From Nannocystis punicea (GTDB taxonomy: Bacteria > Myxococcota_A > Polyangia > Nannocystales > Nannocystaceae), in NCBI RefSeq assembly GCF_026965555.1, contig NZ_CP114040.1:5890001-5954000 (forward strand): a DNA stretch of 64,000 bases. The letters run 5' to 3'. Position numbers and translations under genes: made by a program. Positions 9,703 through 22,119 of the stretch are shown in pieces (within the stretch, counting starts at the first letter, position 1; each line of letters opens with the position of its first letter). Under the pieces are notes generated by a model. That model was not told the DNA's origin and did no database searches. It worked only from the letters and a program-made list of their open reading frames with translations.

Positions 9703-10692
9703 ATGCGTGCGCACAACGTCGGCGTCCTGATCTCGACCGCCACCGCTCGCTCGGTGGGCGCGGACAATGATAGCCAAATCGACCGCGAAAGTGGCAGCGA
9801 TCTTGCGGAAGCGCTGGGCCGGCTCGGCCTCGTGCCCGTCTCGCTGACCGCCGACGACGCGCTCGACCTCACCCTGCGGCGGACCCGCCTGCGCGCCTGC
9901 TTGCTCGCCGCCCACGGCCTCGCCGGCGGGCTCGGCCGGATCCAGGCCCTGCTCGAGCTGCGCAAGATCCCGTTCGTCGGCCCGTCCGCGCAGACCACCG
10001 GCCTCGCCTACGACAAGCTGCGCGCGCGGCAGATCCTGGCCTATCACAGCCTCCCCGTGCCGACCACGCTGGCCCTGGGCGGCGCCGAACCCCCGAGCCG
10101 GCACGCCATCGGCATGCTCGGCTGGCCCTGCGTCCTCAAGCCGCGTCGCGGCAGCCACGCGGCCGGCGTCCGCCTGCTCGCCGACGCGGACGCCGTCGCG
10201 GACGCCACCCAGGCCGCGGGTGACGAGGCCGGCGAGTTCTTGCTGGAGCGGGCCGTGCTCGGCCGCGAAGTCCAGGTCGTGCTCCTCCACGGCAAGGTCC
10301 TGGGGGCGATGGAGGTCGTGCGCGAGGCCGACGATCTGGCGCAGATCCGCGCCATGACATGCCCCCCGGGCCTCACGCGCAGCCAGCTCAAGGGCATCGG
10401 CAACCTCGCGGAGCACGCCACCCGCGCTCTCGGTCTCGTCCGCGGGGTCGCGCGCGTCGACATCCTCGTCCACCCGCGCCACAACGAGGTCATCCTCGAG
10501 GCCGAGCCCTGCCCCGACCTGCGTCGCGCCGGCGTGGTCGCCCGGGTCGCGCGCGCCGCCGGCCTGAGCTACGAGGCGCTGATCCAGGATCTCCTGCGCG
10601 GGCTCGTCGACCTGCCCGAGCACGTCGCCCCGACGCGCAGCGTCCGCCCCGCACCCGCCGTCGTCGAGGCGCCGGCGGCCGTCCTGCAATAA
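9703..10692 (+). CDS. ATP-grasp protein related to D-alanine-D-alanine ligase
   Basis: 329 residues. The fold order matches Ddl: an N-terminal domain where Ddl binds its first substrate, a central lobe (GWPCVLKPRRGSHAAGV) and an ATP-grasp lobe (FLLERAVLGREVQVVLLHGK, RVDILVHPRHNEVILEAEP). Where Ddl has the Mg-binding LEVNTxPG, this protein has ILEAEPCPD, so the usual Asn is replaced, and an extra tail follows. No mur or fts genes are nearby. It may be a Ddl paralogue with another substrate or a weakened enzyme. TAGCCG at 9689-9694 lies 8 nt before the ATG and could be a -10 box in the 90-bp divergent region. Confidence 0.75.
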   Translation: MRAHNVGVLISTATARSVGADNDSQIDRESGSDLAEALGRLGLVPVSLTADDALDLTLRRTRLRACLLAAHGLAGGLGRIQALLELRKIPFVGPSAQTTGLAYDKLRARQILAYHSLPVPTTLALGGAEPPSRHAIGMLGWPCVLKPRRGSHAAGVRLLADADAVADATQAAGDEAGEFLLERAVLGREVQVVLLHGKVLGAMEVVREADDLAQIRAMTCPPGLTRSQLKGIGNLAEHATRALGLVRGVARVDILVHPRHNEVILEAEPCPDLRRAGVVARVARAAGLSYEALIQDLLRGLVDLPEHVAPTRSVRPAPAVVEAPAAVLQ

Positions 10693-10760
10693 CCTGTCTC
10701 CAGGGACCTGCTCCCAGGGACCTGTCCCGAAGGACCTGCCCCGAAGACCTGTCGCCAGGT
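10692..10760 (+). repeat. Five tandem 13-14 bp units of the ACCTG element
   Basis: Starting within the stop region of the ATP-grasp gene, the CTG core repeats at 10694, 10708, 10722, 10736 and 10749. Units read ACCTGTCTCCAGGG, ACCTGCTCCCAGGG, ACCTGTCCCGAAGG, ACCTGCCCCGAAG and ACCTGTCGCCAGG. Adjacent units pair to form hairpins, so this may help end transcription. Confidence 0.8.
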
Positions 10761-11054
10761 CCGGCGGCGGGTTCGTTCGTCTTCGAGGTCGCAAGGCGAT
10801 ACGCAGCGGCGGCCTCGCGGCTTGTTGCGAGGCCCGTCTCCGCACCCGCTTGTGCGGCCCGGTCCGCCTCGCGGCGCGCTCATCAGGCCCATCTCTCCGC
10901 CAGCATCGCTCCGCCGACTTCGGGGTCGCGGACGGCCAACTTCCGACCCCCCGAGCGTCGAAGGCACCGGGGCAATGCAGCTGCGGCGCGAGAGAGCGGT
11001 CGTCGTTGCGTCCGCGAGTCACCACTCGCGCCCGCCGCTCGAGAGCTCGAACGC
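10761..11054. other. Gap between ATP-grasp gene and atp terminator
   Basis: About 290 bp between convergent genes with no supportable reading frame and no clear conserved element. Nothing else is seen. Confidence 0.5.
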
Positions 11055-11093
11055 GAAGAGACCGCGGCGAGTCGCCTCGCGCGCGGTCTCTTC
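11055..11093 (-). terminator. Hairpin downstream of atpC
   Basis: A perfect 12-bp stem, GAAGAGACCGCG (11055-11066) against CGCGGTCTCTTC (11082-11093), with a 15-nt loop that can fold further. It lies 21 bp past the atpC stop. There is no U-tract, so it may be a processing or stability hairpin rather than a classical intrinsic terminator. Confidence 0.6.
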
Positions 11094-11113
11094 AGTGAGC
11101 TCCGGCGGGAGCC

Positions 11114-11533
11114 TCAGGGCTGGGTCGCGCGGATCTGGGCCTCGAGCCAGCCCTGCTCCGTGACCAGCTTGCGGTGCTCGGCCGCGTCGATCGAGCCGAG
11201 GTCGTGCGACAGGTCGGCCTGGACGCGCTTGAGGTCCTCGCGCGCCTTGTTGGCGTCGATCTCGGACACCTCGAGCGCGCGCTCGACGAGGATGACCACG
11301 CGGTTGTCGCGGGTGACCTCGAGGAAGCCGGCGCCGACGGCGATCCGGACCGACTCGGCGCCGTTGCGGAAGCGGACCACGCCGGGCACGACGGGCGTGA
11401 TGAACGGGACGTGCTCCGGCAGGACGCCGAGCTCGCCGAGGAGGCCGGGGACTTCGACCCCGGGGACCACCACGCCGTGGCGCTTGGGGCCCAGCGGCGT
11501 GAGGATGTCGAGCTGAATGGTGGTCTCGGCCAT
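11114..11533 (-). CDS. atpC: F1F0 ATP synthase epsilon subunit
   Basis: 139 residues. N-terminal beta-sandwich (QLDILTPLGP, GELGVLPEHVPFITPVVPGV, VGAGFLEVTRDNRVVILVE) followed by the two C-terminal helices rich in Lys/Glu (residues about 92-139). Epsilon is part of the central stalk and can inhibit ATP hydrolysis. Last gene of the atp operon, 20 bp after atpD. Confidence 0.95.
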   Translation of the reverse strand: MAETTIQLDILTPLGPKRHGVVVPGVEVPGLLGELGVLPEHVPFITPVVPGVVRFRNGAESVRIAVGAGFLEVTRDNRVVILVERALEVSEIDANKAREDLKRVQADLSHDLGSIDAAEHRKLVTEQGWLEAQIRATQP

Positions 11534-11553
11534 GACGGTGGACTACTCCCCGC

Positions 11554-13179
11554 TCAGCCGGCGGCCTTGGCCTTCTTGGCCTCGTCCTCGGCCAGGCGCT
11601 TGGCCTTGGCGATCACGTCGTTGATGCCGCCGACCATGTAGAAGGCGTCCTCGGGCAGGGCGTCGTGCTTGCCCTCGACGATCTCGCGGAAGCTCTGGAT
11701 CGTGTCGGAGAGCTCGACCTGGACGCCGTCGTTGCCGGTGAACACCTTGGCGACGTCGAACGGCTGGCTGAGGAACTTCTGGATCTTGCGCGCGCGGGCG
11801 ACGGTGAGCTTGTCCTCTTCCGAGAGCTCGTCCATGCCGAGGATCTTGATGATGTCCTGCAGCTCCTTGTACTTCTGCAGCACCTGCTGGACCTTGCGCG
11901 CGGTCTCGTAGTGGTCCTTGCCGACGACCTCGGGAGTGAGGATCGTGCTCGTCGAGTCGAGCGGGTCGACGGCCGGGTAGATGCCGATCTCGGTCAGCGC
12001 GCGGCTGAGCACCGTGGTCGCGTCGAGGTGGATGAACGCGGTCGCCGGCGCCGGGTCGGTGAGGTCGTCGGCGGGCACGTAGATCGCCTGCACCGAGGTG
12101 ATCGAGCCCTTGCTGGTCGTCGTGATGCGCTCCTGCAGGCCGCCCATCTCGGTCGCCAGGGTCGGCTGGTAACCGACCGCGCTGGGGATACGACCGAGGA
12201 GCGCCGACACCTCGGAGCCCGCCTGCGTGAAGCGGAAGATGTTGTCGATGAAGAGCATCAGGTCCTGGCCCATCTCGTCGCGGAAGTACTCCGCCTGGGC
12301 CAGGGCGCTGAGGGCCACGCGGGCGCGGGCGCCCGGCGGCTCGTTCATCTGGCCGTAGACCAGCGCCACCTTGCTCTGGTCGTTGTGGACCTTGTTGACC
12401 TTGCGGGTCTTGTGGTCCCAGTCGGCCTTGATGACCTCGGACTCCATCATCTCGAAGTACAGGTCGTTGCCCTCGCGGGTGCGCTCGCCGACGCCCGCGA
12501 ACACCGAGTAGCCGCCGAACTTCTTGCCGACGTTGTTGATGAGCTCCATCAGGAGCACCGTCTTGCCGACGCCGGCGCCGCCGAACAGGCCGATCTTGCC
12601 GCCGCGGCGGTAGGGCGCGAGCAGGTCGATGACCTTGATGCCGGTGACCAGCACCTCCGCCTTGGTGCTCTGCTCGGTGAACGGCGGGGCAGCGCGGTGG
12701 ATCGGGCGGAACTCGGTCGCGTCGATCGGGCCCTGCTCGTCGACCGGCTCGCCGGTGACGTTCATGATGCGGCCCAGCACGCCCTTGCCGACCGGCATCA
12801 TGATCGGCTTGCCGGTGTCGCGGACGTCCATCCCGCGGACCAGGCCGTCGGTGGTGTCCATGGCGATCGTGCGGACCGTGCGCTCGCCGAGGTGCTGCGC
12901 GACCTCGAGGGTCAGGTTGTCCGCTGCGTCGTTGATGCGCGGGTTGGTGACCTTGAGCGCCGTGGTCACCTCGGGCAACGAGCCCGAGAACTCGACGTCG
13001 ACCACGGGGCCGATGACCTGCGTGATCTTGCCGGTGTTGACGCCGGGGGTCGCGCTCTGCGGCGGGGTGCCGCTGGCCGGCTTGGCGCCGCCGAGGAAGG
13101 ACGCGGGGGTGTTGAAGATGCTGGCCTTACCCAGGGGGTTGGACGGCGGGTTGGACGGCGGAGGCGGCAGATTCGACAT
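11554..13179 (-). CDS. atpD: F1F0 ATP synthase beta subunit with N-terminal extension
   Basis: 541 residues, against about 470-480 for the family. The catalytic core begins at residue 48 (NTGKITQVIGPVVDVEF). The P-loop is GGAGVGKTVLL, and GERTREGNDLYFEM, LMLFIDNIFRFTQAGSEVS and the C-terminal helical domain follow as expected. The first 47 residues are a Pro/Ser/Asn/Gly-rich extension absent from most beta subunits. No ATG or GTG lies near residue 48, so the extension appears genuine. Catalyses ATP synthesis in the F1 head with atpA. Confidence 0.96.
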   Translation of the reverse strand: MSNLPPPPSNPPSNPLGKASIFNTPASFLGGAKPASGTPPQSATPGVNTGKITQVIGPVVDVEFSGSLPEVTTALKVTNPRINDAADNLTLEVAQHLGERTVRTIAMDTTDGLVRGMDVRDTGKPIMMPVGKGVLGRIMNVTGEPVDEQGPIDATEFRPIHRAAPPFTEQSTKAEVLVTGIKVIDLLAPYRRGGKIGLFGGAGVGKTVLLMELINNVGKKFGGYSVFAGVGERTREGNDLYFEMMESEVIKADWDHKTRKVNKVHNDQSKVALVYGQMNEPPGARARVALSALAQAEYFRDEMGQDLMLFIDNIFRFTQAGSEVSALLGRIPSAVGYQPTLATEMGGLQERITTTSKGSITSVQAIYVPADDLTDPAPATAFIHLDATTVLSRALTEIGIYPAVDPLDSTSTILTPEVVGKDHYETARKVQQVLQKYKELQDIIKILGMDELSEEDKLTVARARKIQKFLSQPFDVAKVFTGNDGVQVELSDTIQSFREIVEGKHDALPEDAFYMVGGINDVIAKAKRLAEDEAKKAKAAG

Positions 13180-13257
13180 GGTGCTCCGAAAGGCGGCCCG
13201 GCGGGCCGAGAAGACTGGCGGAAGTTCGAGCGGCGCTCGGCCCCTTCGGGCTCGAGT

Positions 13258-14184
13258 CTAGCCCTTGAGGGCCTCGGCGCCGCCGATGATCTCCATGAGT
13301 TCCTTGGTGATCGCGGCCTGGCGCTCACGGTTGTAGAACAGGGTCAGCTCGCGGATGAGCTGGGTCGCGTTGTCGGACGCCGAGTCCATCGCGGTGCGAC
13401 GGGCGGCGACCTCGCCGGCGATCGAGTTGAAGAACGCCTGTTGCAACCGCGACTCGACCGCGATCGGCAGCAGGTGCCCGAGCAGCGCGTCGCGCCCGGG
13501 CTCGAGCACCGGCAGGACGCGCTCGTCGTTGACGATCTCGCGCGACTCGAACGGCAGCAGCTGCTCGACCTTCGGCTGCTGCGTCAGCACGTTCTTGAAG
13601 TAGTTGTAGGCGAAGTAGACCCGGTCGACCTGCGGCAGCTCGGTGTCGCCGCCCTCCTTGCCGCCGGTGAACATCGCCATGACCTCGGCCGCGACCATCT
13701 TGGCCTTGACGACGAGGTCGCCGAGCGTCGGCGCGTCGTGGTGACGGACGATCTTCTGCCCGCTGTGCTGGAAGAAGCTGCGGCCCTTCTTGCCGACCGT
13801 CAGCAGCACGACGTCGTTGCCGCTCTCGCGCTCCTTGCGGATGAAGTTGAGCACCGCGCGGTTGAGGTTGGCGTTGAAGCCGCCCGCCAGGCCGCGATCG
13901 GCGGTGATGTGCACGATCACGACGCGACCGTTGCCGCTGCGCTTGAGCAGCAGCGGGTGCGCCGCGCCGGCCTCGCCGCCGTCGCCCTCGCCCTCCCCGC
14001 TGCCGAGGCTGGCCACCAGCGAGCCGACCACCTGGTCGAGGCGCTCGCCGTACGGCCGCGCCCCCATCGCCGCCTGCTGCGCCTTCACCAGGCGCGCCGC
14101 GGCGATTCGGCTCATCGCCGAGGTGATCTTGCGGGTGTTCTTGACCGTCGTGATCCGGCCACGGATCTCCTTCAGGTTGGCCAT
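13258..14184 (-). CDS. atpG: F1F0 ATP synthase gamma subunit
   Basis: 308 residues. The N-terminal helix (MANLKEIRGRITTVKNTRKI) and C-terminal helix (DNATQLIRELTLFYNRERQA) are the conserved coiled-coil of the rotor shaft. Family length is about 285-300. It starts 1 bp after the atpA stop. Confidence 0.96.
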   Translation of the reverse strand: MANLKEIRGRITTVKNTRKITSAMSRIAAARLVKAQQAAMGARPYGERLDQVVGSLVASLGSGEGEGDGGEAGAAHPLLLKRSGNGRVVIVHITADRGLAGGFNANLNRAVLNFIRKERESGNDVVLLTVGKKGRSFFQHSGQKIVRHHDAPTLGDLVVKAKMVAAEVMAMFTGGKEGGDTELPQVDRVYFAYNYFKNVLTQQPKVEQLLPFESREIVNDERVLPVLEPGRDALLGHLLPIAVESRLQQAFFNSIAGEVAARRTAMDSASDNATQLIRELTLFYNRERQAAITKELMEIIGGAEALKG

Positions 14185-14185
14185 G

Positions 14186-15724
<1,539 letters not shown>

Positions 15725-15806
15725 GGTGCGCTCGCGCGGTCCGCCGGGGCGGCTGGACCTGAAGTTGGGATCGATGGGGTGACGGGTTCGCGGGAGAAGC
15801 CGGAGG

Positions 15807-16358
15807 CTAGCCGCGGAGGGAGGTGCGGAGGTTGCCGAGCTGGGTCTTCAGGCTGCCGTCGTAGACGACGCTGCCGACCTGGGTGACGACGCCGCCGATG
15901 AGCTCGGGGTCGACGGCGGACTCGATGAGGATGGTCTTGCCGGTGGCGCGCTCGAGCGCCGCCTTGATCTTGTTGACCGCGTCGGCCGGGAGCGGCCGCG
16001 CCGAGGTCAGCTTGGCGTGCACGCGCCCGGACAGCGCGTCCGACATCTCGGCGTACTGGTGGGCGATCTGCGTCGCGCCGTTGATGCGGCCGCGCTCGAA
16101 CACGAACAGCAGGAACTTGGCCACGGTCGCGTCGAGCGCCATCCGCTCGAGCACCTTCTGCAGGATCGCGCGCCGCTCGGTCACCAGGTACGCGCCCGAC
16201 TCGAGCACGTCCAGCAGCGACGGCTTGCCGGCCTCGCTCTGCGTGGCGACGCGGACGAAGCTGGCGATGTCGCGGCCGAAGATCTCGCGCTGGATCGGCG
16301 TGTCCGCGAGCTGGAGGAGCGCGCGGGCGTAACGACGGGCAAGGCTGCCGGGGATCAT
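15807..16358 (-). CDS. atpH: F1F0 ATP synthase delta subunit
   Basis: 183 residues. RRYARALLQLADT at the N-terminus and DPELIGGVVTQVGSVVYDGS near the C-terminus are the delta/OSCP signatures. Delta joins the F1 head to the peripheral b/b' stalk. It lies between atpF and atpA with gaps of 58 and 82 bp. Confidence 0.95.
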   Translation of the reverse strand: MIPGSLARRYARALLQLADTPIQREIFGRDIASFVRVATQSEAGKPSLLDVLESGAYLVTERRAILQKVLERMALDATVAKFLLFVFERGRINGATQIAHQYAEMSDALSGRVHAKLTSARPLPADAVNKIKAALERATGKTILIESAVDPELIGGVVTQVGSVVYDGSLKTQLGNLRTSLRG

Positions 16359-16416
16359 GTGAGCTCGTCCTGGAGTGGTTTCGGTGTCGGGGCTCGAAGG
16401 CCGAAGAATGGGCCGG

Positions 16417-17121
16417 TCACGCGGCCGGGCGGCCGTTCACGACCTCGACCGCGTAGTCGTCGACCAGGCGGGCCTGGTCGGCGTCGGTGAAGCGGGAGCG
16501 CAGGATCTCCTCGGCCCGGGCGATCGCCCGGTCGAGGACCTCGTTCTCGACCGCCTGCTTGCGCACCGCGACCTCGCGCTGCGCCGCCGCGATGGCCTGC
16601 GTCTTGAAGCGCTCGACCTCGGCGCGCGCCTCGGTGAGCAGCCGCTGGCGATCGGTCTCGGCGCCGACGCGGGCCTGCTCGAGGATCTCGCGCGTCTCCT
16701 GGTCAAGGCGGTCGACCCGCCGCTTGTAGTCGGTCAGCACCGACTCGGCCTCGGCCATCGCCTGCTGCGCCGCGGTGACCTGGGTCTTGATCGCGTCGTG
16801 GCGGGCCGCGTTGTCGGCGACCAGCTTGCGGATGATGAGCCGGTGCAGCAGGAACGCCAGCACCAGGAAGTTGATGAGGAGGTACGCCAGGCCGACCCGG
16901 TGATCCTCGGGGCTGGGCCAGTTGAACCAGGTGATCCCGGCGTGGTGGCCCCCGTGCTCGACGGCCTTCACGGCCCCGGCGGCGGCCTCGGCGGCCTCGT
17001 GGCCGACCGGCTCGTGGCCGGCGGGCGACGCCGACGCCACCTGGCCGATCAGACAGATGAACGAACCAACGGCGAGGCTGGTGAAGGCATGAACCTGATG
17101 AAGCGAGCGACGCACGGTCAC
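16417..17121 (-). CDS. atpF: F1F0 ATP synthase b subunit with long N-terminal region
   Basis: 234 residues. The membrane helix is YLLINFLVLAFLLHRLIIRK (about residues 77-96), followed by a long charged coiled-coil for the peripheral stalk. Ahead of the helix are about 75 residues that begin with a signal-peptide-like segment (FTSLAVGSFICLIGQVASAS), a form also known in deltaproteobacterial AtpF. The GTG start at 17121 overlaps the atpF' stop as GTGA, arguing for coupled translation and for this start. Confidence 0.9.
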   Translation of the reverse strand: MTVRRSLHQVHAFTSLAVGSFICLIGQVASASPAGHEPVGHEAAEAAAGAVKAVEHGGHHAGITWFNWPSPEDHRVGLAYLLINFLVLAFLLHRLIIRKLVADNAARHDAIKTQVTAAQQAMAEAESVLTDYKRRVDRLDQETREILEQARVGAETDRQRLLTEARAEVERFKTQAIAAAQREVAVRKQAVENEVLDRAIARAEEILRSRFTDADQARLVDDYAVEVVNGRPAA

Positions 17122-17579
17122 ACCGTCCTCCCGAGTAGCTTGGTGGCGATGTCCTGGGCCAGCTCTTCGACCCGGGTCGCCAGGGTGGTACGCGCCGCCT
17201 CGGCCTCGCTGGCCAGGCGCTCGCGCTGGGCCTCGGACTCGCTGCCCGCGGCGGCGCGCGCCTCGGCGAGCTGGCGCTGGCGCTCGGCCTCGCTGCCCTT
17301 CACAGCGTCGGAGCGGATCCCGGCGGCCCGGGCGCGGGCCTCGGCCAGCCGGGTGTCGTAGCGACGCCCCTCCTCGTCGGCGCGGGCCCGGAGATCGGTC
17401 GCAGCCGCGGTGGTCCCGGTGATCGCCTGTTCGCGCCGTGCCTGCGTGGCGAGCCACGGCTTGAACAGCAGCGGATAGAGGATCGCCATCAACAGGAGAA
17501 AGATGCCTGCCTGGATGAAGATCGTGCCGTCGATGTCGACGACGGGAGCGGCTGCTGCGGCGAAGAGAGTTGCGTGCAT
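17118..17579 (-). CDS. atpF': F1F0 ATP synthase b' subunit
   Basis: 153 residues. A short N-terminus leads into one membrane helix (IFIQAGIFLLLMAILYPLLF) and a charged coiled-coil (residues about 45-150) rich in Ala/Arg/Glu. With atpF it forms an asymmetric b-b' peripheral stalk. The ATG at 17577-17579 is chosen because the helix follows at the usual distance. First gene of the operon; the a and c subunit genes (atpB, atpE) are not in this window. Confidence 0.9.
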   Translation of the reverse strand: MHATLFAAAAAPVVDIDGTIFIQAGIFLLLMAILYPLLFKPWLATQARREQAITGTTAAATDLRARADEEGRRYDTRLAEARARAAGIRSDAVKGSEAERQRQLAEARAAAGSESEAQRERLASEAEAARTTLATRVEELAQDIATKLLGRTV

Positions 17580-18090
17580 GGGGCCGTGAGCTTGTTCGGG
17601 GGGCCGCCCGCGGGCCGTGAGGCTGGCGGAGCGGAGCGATGCGGGGCGCTGGCTCAGGCGCGGCCGGGACCGCCGGGGGGGCCGCAAGTCCTTCGGCCCG
17701 AGAGTTTCCGGCGGCTTTGGCGAGCGCGCTGGCAGATCCGAGAAGCGGCGGGCATCTACCACGCGAGATGCGGGTGGTCAACGGACGCGAGCTCACATGC
17801 GAGCGCCGTGTCGCACGGCCTTGCACGCCGCCCTGGGGCCATACCCAGACCTTTCGATCGTCCCTTGGGACAGGTCTGGACGGCGCTCTTGCATCGTGCG
17901 CATAAACCGTCGCGAGACGTGAGAATTGTGGGGCCACGGGCGTCGGAGCCGGCGCACCTCGGACCCTGTCGCGGGGCCTCGCCCGCTCGGCTGTTTCCGC
18001 CCGCGGGCGTGCCCCGCCAGGCGCCTGAAGCCGCCCGGCGGCGACAATTTGCATAGCGCTCGCGGCCACCGTCGCTTACGCTGCTGGTCC
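17580..18090. other. Divergent intergenic region between the atp operon and the double-FHA gene
   Basis: 511 bp without a believable gene. It must hold the atp promoter on the minus strand, but I see no clear -35/-10 pair. An inverted repeat CAGACCT...AGGTCTG (17846-17878) of the 14-nt family lies in the middle. On the plus strand TACGCT (18077-18082) sits 8 nt before the GTG at 18091 and is a plausible -10 box. Confidence 0.5.
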
Positions 18091-19125
18091 GTGAGCAGCA
18101 AACGGCCCGACCCGTACGACCGCGCGATGAGCCCCCTGGCCGCGGACGACGACGAGAGTGATCGCGATATCGACGCCGATCTGCGCGGCGACACCCGGCC
18201 GATCGACCTCATCGACGTATTCGGGCGGGCTCGCGGGGTAGTCGCCGAGATGGTCCGCAGCACGCCGACCGGTGACACCCTGGTGGTCGTCACCAACGAG
18301 CTCGGCTTTCCGGTCGGCCAGCGCGCCATCCGTCGGCCCGAGAGCCTACCCTACGCCCTCGTATTCGGCCGCCATAACCGCTGTACCCTATCCATTCCGC
18401 ACGACTCCCGCGTCAGCCTGCGCCACATCCTGCTCACCGCGTGGCCCGGCCAGGGTGCCCTGCGTCTGCGGGGCTATGACCTCGGCGGTCGCGCCGGCAT
18501 CGTCCTCGCCGACGGCAAGCGCGTGCCCGGCTTCTCGGCGCTCGGCCACGTCGCGCTGTCGTTCGGGCGCACCGGTCTGGTCGTGCTGCCCGGCGGTCCC
18601 GCGGGCCTGTCGTTGCTCGAGGGCACCACAGATCAGGCCTTTCAGCGCCTTACCGGTATCGACCGCGACGGCGGCGGCATCCGCCTCGCCATCTCGGCGA
18701 TGGCCGAGCCCAGCGTGGCGCAGCTCGGCGGCTATCGCCCGATCGACGTCGACGCCCGCCCGCAGCCGCGCGGCATCCTGCGCCTACGCTCGCTCAAGTC
18801 GAAGTCACAGCGCGGGGCCGAGGCCTCGCGCGAGCTCGAGGTCGACAGCGAGCAGCTGCAGCGCGGCCTCCTCATCGGCCGCTACAGCGACCGCTGTTCG
18901 CTCGCGGGCTCGGGTCGCAACCTGTCCCGCGTCCACGCGCTGGTCACCGAGGAGGGCCCCAACTCGCTCCTCGTCTACGATCTCGCCAGCACCAACGGCG
19001 TGCGCCCCGGCCACGAGACCGAGGGCCCGTCGCACAGCGTCGTCCGCCTCCGCCACAACGAGCCGGTCATGCTCGGCCACTTCGAGCTGAGCTGGACCCC
19101 GGCCGAACGCATCCGAGTGCACTGA
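18091..19125 (+). CDS. Protein with two FHA-like domains
   Basis: 344 residues, no signal peptide or membrane segment. Residues about 85-180 look like a divergent FHA domain (LVFGRHNRCTLSIPHDSRVS, LRHILLTAW). Residues about 255-340 are a clearer FHA domain (LLIGRYSDRCSLAG, LSRVHALVTEE, VYDLASTNGVR). FHA domains bind phosphothreonine peptides, so it is likely an adaptor for Ser/Thr kinase signalling. The GTG at 18091 is preferred because of the -10-like box 8 nt upstream; an ATG at 18127 is the alternative and would drop 12 residues. Confidence 0.75.
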   Translation: MSSKRPDPYDRAMSPLAADDDESDRDIDADLRGDTRPIDLIDVFGRARGVVAEMVRSTPTGDTLVVVTNELGFPVGQRAIRRPESLPYALVFGRHNRCTLSIPHDSRVSLRHILLTAWPGQGALRLRGYDLGGRAGIVLADGKRVPGFSALGHVALSFGRTGLVVLPGGPAGLSLLEGTTDQAFQRLTGIDRDGGGIRLAISAMAEPSVAQLGGYRPIDVDARPQPRGILRLRSLKSKSQRGAEASRELEVDSEQLQRGLLIGRYSDRCSLAGSGRNLSRVHALVTEEGPNSLLVYDLASTNGVRPGHETEGPSHSVVRLRHNEPVMLGHFELSWTPAERIRVH

Positions 19126-19330
19126 CGCGAAGGCCTCCGGCGGTCGCCGAGTCGGCGCCCCCTCGCCTGCCCGTCGCGCGGATCCGGGCGATTTTGCCGC
19201 TGCACCCCGTTCTGCGGCGGCGACGTCCGCGGCTTTGCTACGGCCCTCGCCGGCGGTCCGCGCGGTGCGCTGGCGCTTGCGCATGCACACGACCGCAGAC
19301 CGCGCTTTGACGGAGCCAACGCCGTGCGAC

Positions 19331-19341
19331 TGTGCTATCTG
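19331..19341 (+). promoter_or_regulatory. Candidate extended -10 upstream of sdhC
   Basis: TGTGCTATCTG has the form of an extended -10 (TGnTATnnT-like). It would give a leader of about 60 nt before the sdhC ATG at 19407. The nearest TTGACG (19307) is too far away to be its -35. Confidence 0.35.
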
Positions 19342-19406
19342 CCCCTTGCGTCCAGGCCCGGAACGGCCTTCCGCCGCGACCTGGTCGCCCTCAACCGGAC
19401 AATCCC

Positions 19407-20180
19407 ATGACAGACGCGAAGCGGCCCGGACGCCTGAGCACCCTCGCCCGATCCACGATTGGCGCCAAGATCGTCATGGCGACGACCGGCGTGATCCTGG
19501 TCGGTTTCCTCGTCGTGCACATGCTCGGCAACCTGCAGATTTATCTCGGGCCCGACACCATGAATCACTACGCGCAGACGCTCAAGGGCACGCCTGCGCT
19601 GCTCTGGGGCGTGCGCGCCGTCCTGCTCGTCGGCCTCGTGCTGCACGTGTTCGCGGCCATCCGGCTCAAGGGGCTCAACACGGCCGCCCGTCCGCAGGAG
19701 TACGCGGTGCCGCGGCGCTACCGCGTCACCAGCAGCGCCGCCCGCTTCATGCTGCTGAGCGGCGCCGTGGTCCTGGCGTTCATCGTCTACCACCTGCTGC
19801 ACTTCACCGTCGGCGTCACCAACCCGGCCGACTTCAACCTGCACGAGGTGCTCGACGTCGCCACGCAGACGTGGGTGCGCAACGACAACGAGCAGCTGCT
19901 GGCCAAGCTCCCGCCGGAGATGGTCCGCCACGACGTCTACAGCATGTTCGTGCGCGGCTTCACCAACCCGCTGATCGCCGGCACCTACGTCGTCGCCCAG
20001 CTGCTGCTGGCGATGCACCTCAGCCACGCGGTCGCAAGCATGTTGCACACCCTCGGCCTGTCCAAGGGGACAGCCGCGCGCGAGCGCAACATCAACATCG
20101 GCCGGGCCATCGCCGCCGTCGTCGTGCTCGGCAACCTCTCCTTCCCGATCGCCGTCCAGGCCGGCCTCGTCCACCTCTAA
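19407..20180 (+). CDS. sdhC: Succinate dehydrogenase cytochrome b558-type membrane subunit
   Basis: 257 residues with five predicted membrane segments. Likely haem-ligand histidines lie in VVHMLGNL, LVLHVFAA, YHLLHFTV and MHLSHAVA. Length and layout fit the single-subunit dihaem cytochrome b of type B succinate:menaquinone reductases, as in Bacillus and Bacteroidetes, consistent with a menaquinone user. A 14-nt-family palindrome (CTGTCC-AAGG-GGACAG, 20056-20075) falls inside the gene. sdhA starts 24 bp downstream. Confidence 0.93.
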   Translation: MTDAKRPGRLSTLARSTIGAKIVMATTGVILVGFLVVHMLGNLQIYLGPDTMNHYAQTLKGTPALLWGVRAVLLVGLVLHVFAAIRLKGLNTAARPQEYAVPRRYRVTSSAARFMLLSGAVVLAFIVYHLLHFTVGVTNPADFNLHEVLDVATQTWVRNDNEQLLAKLPPEMVRHDVYSMFVRGFTNPLIAGTYVVAQLLLAMHLSHAVASMLHTLGLSKGTAARERNINIGRAIAAVVVLGNLSFPIAVQAGLVHL

Positions 20181-20204
20181 CGCCCCTCGCTCCACCGCAC
20201 CGCC

Positions 20205-22118
<1,914 letters not shown>

Positions 22119-22119
22119 T

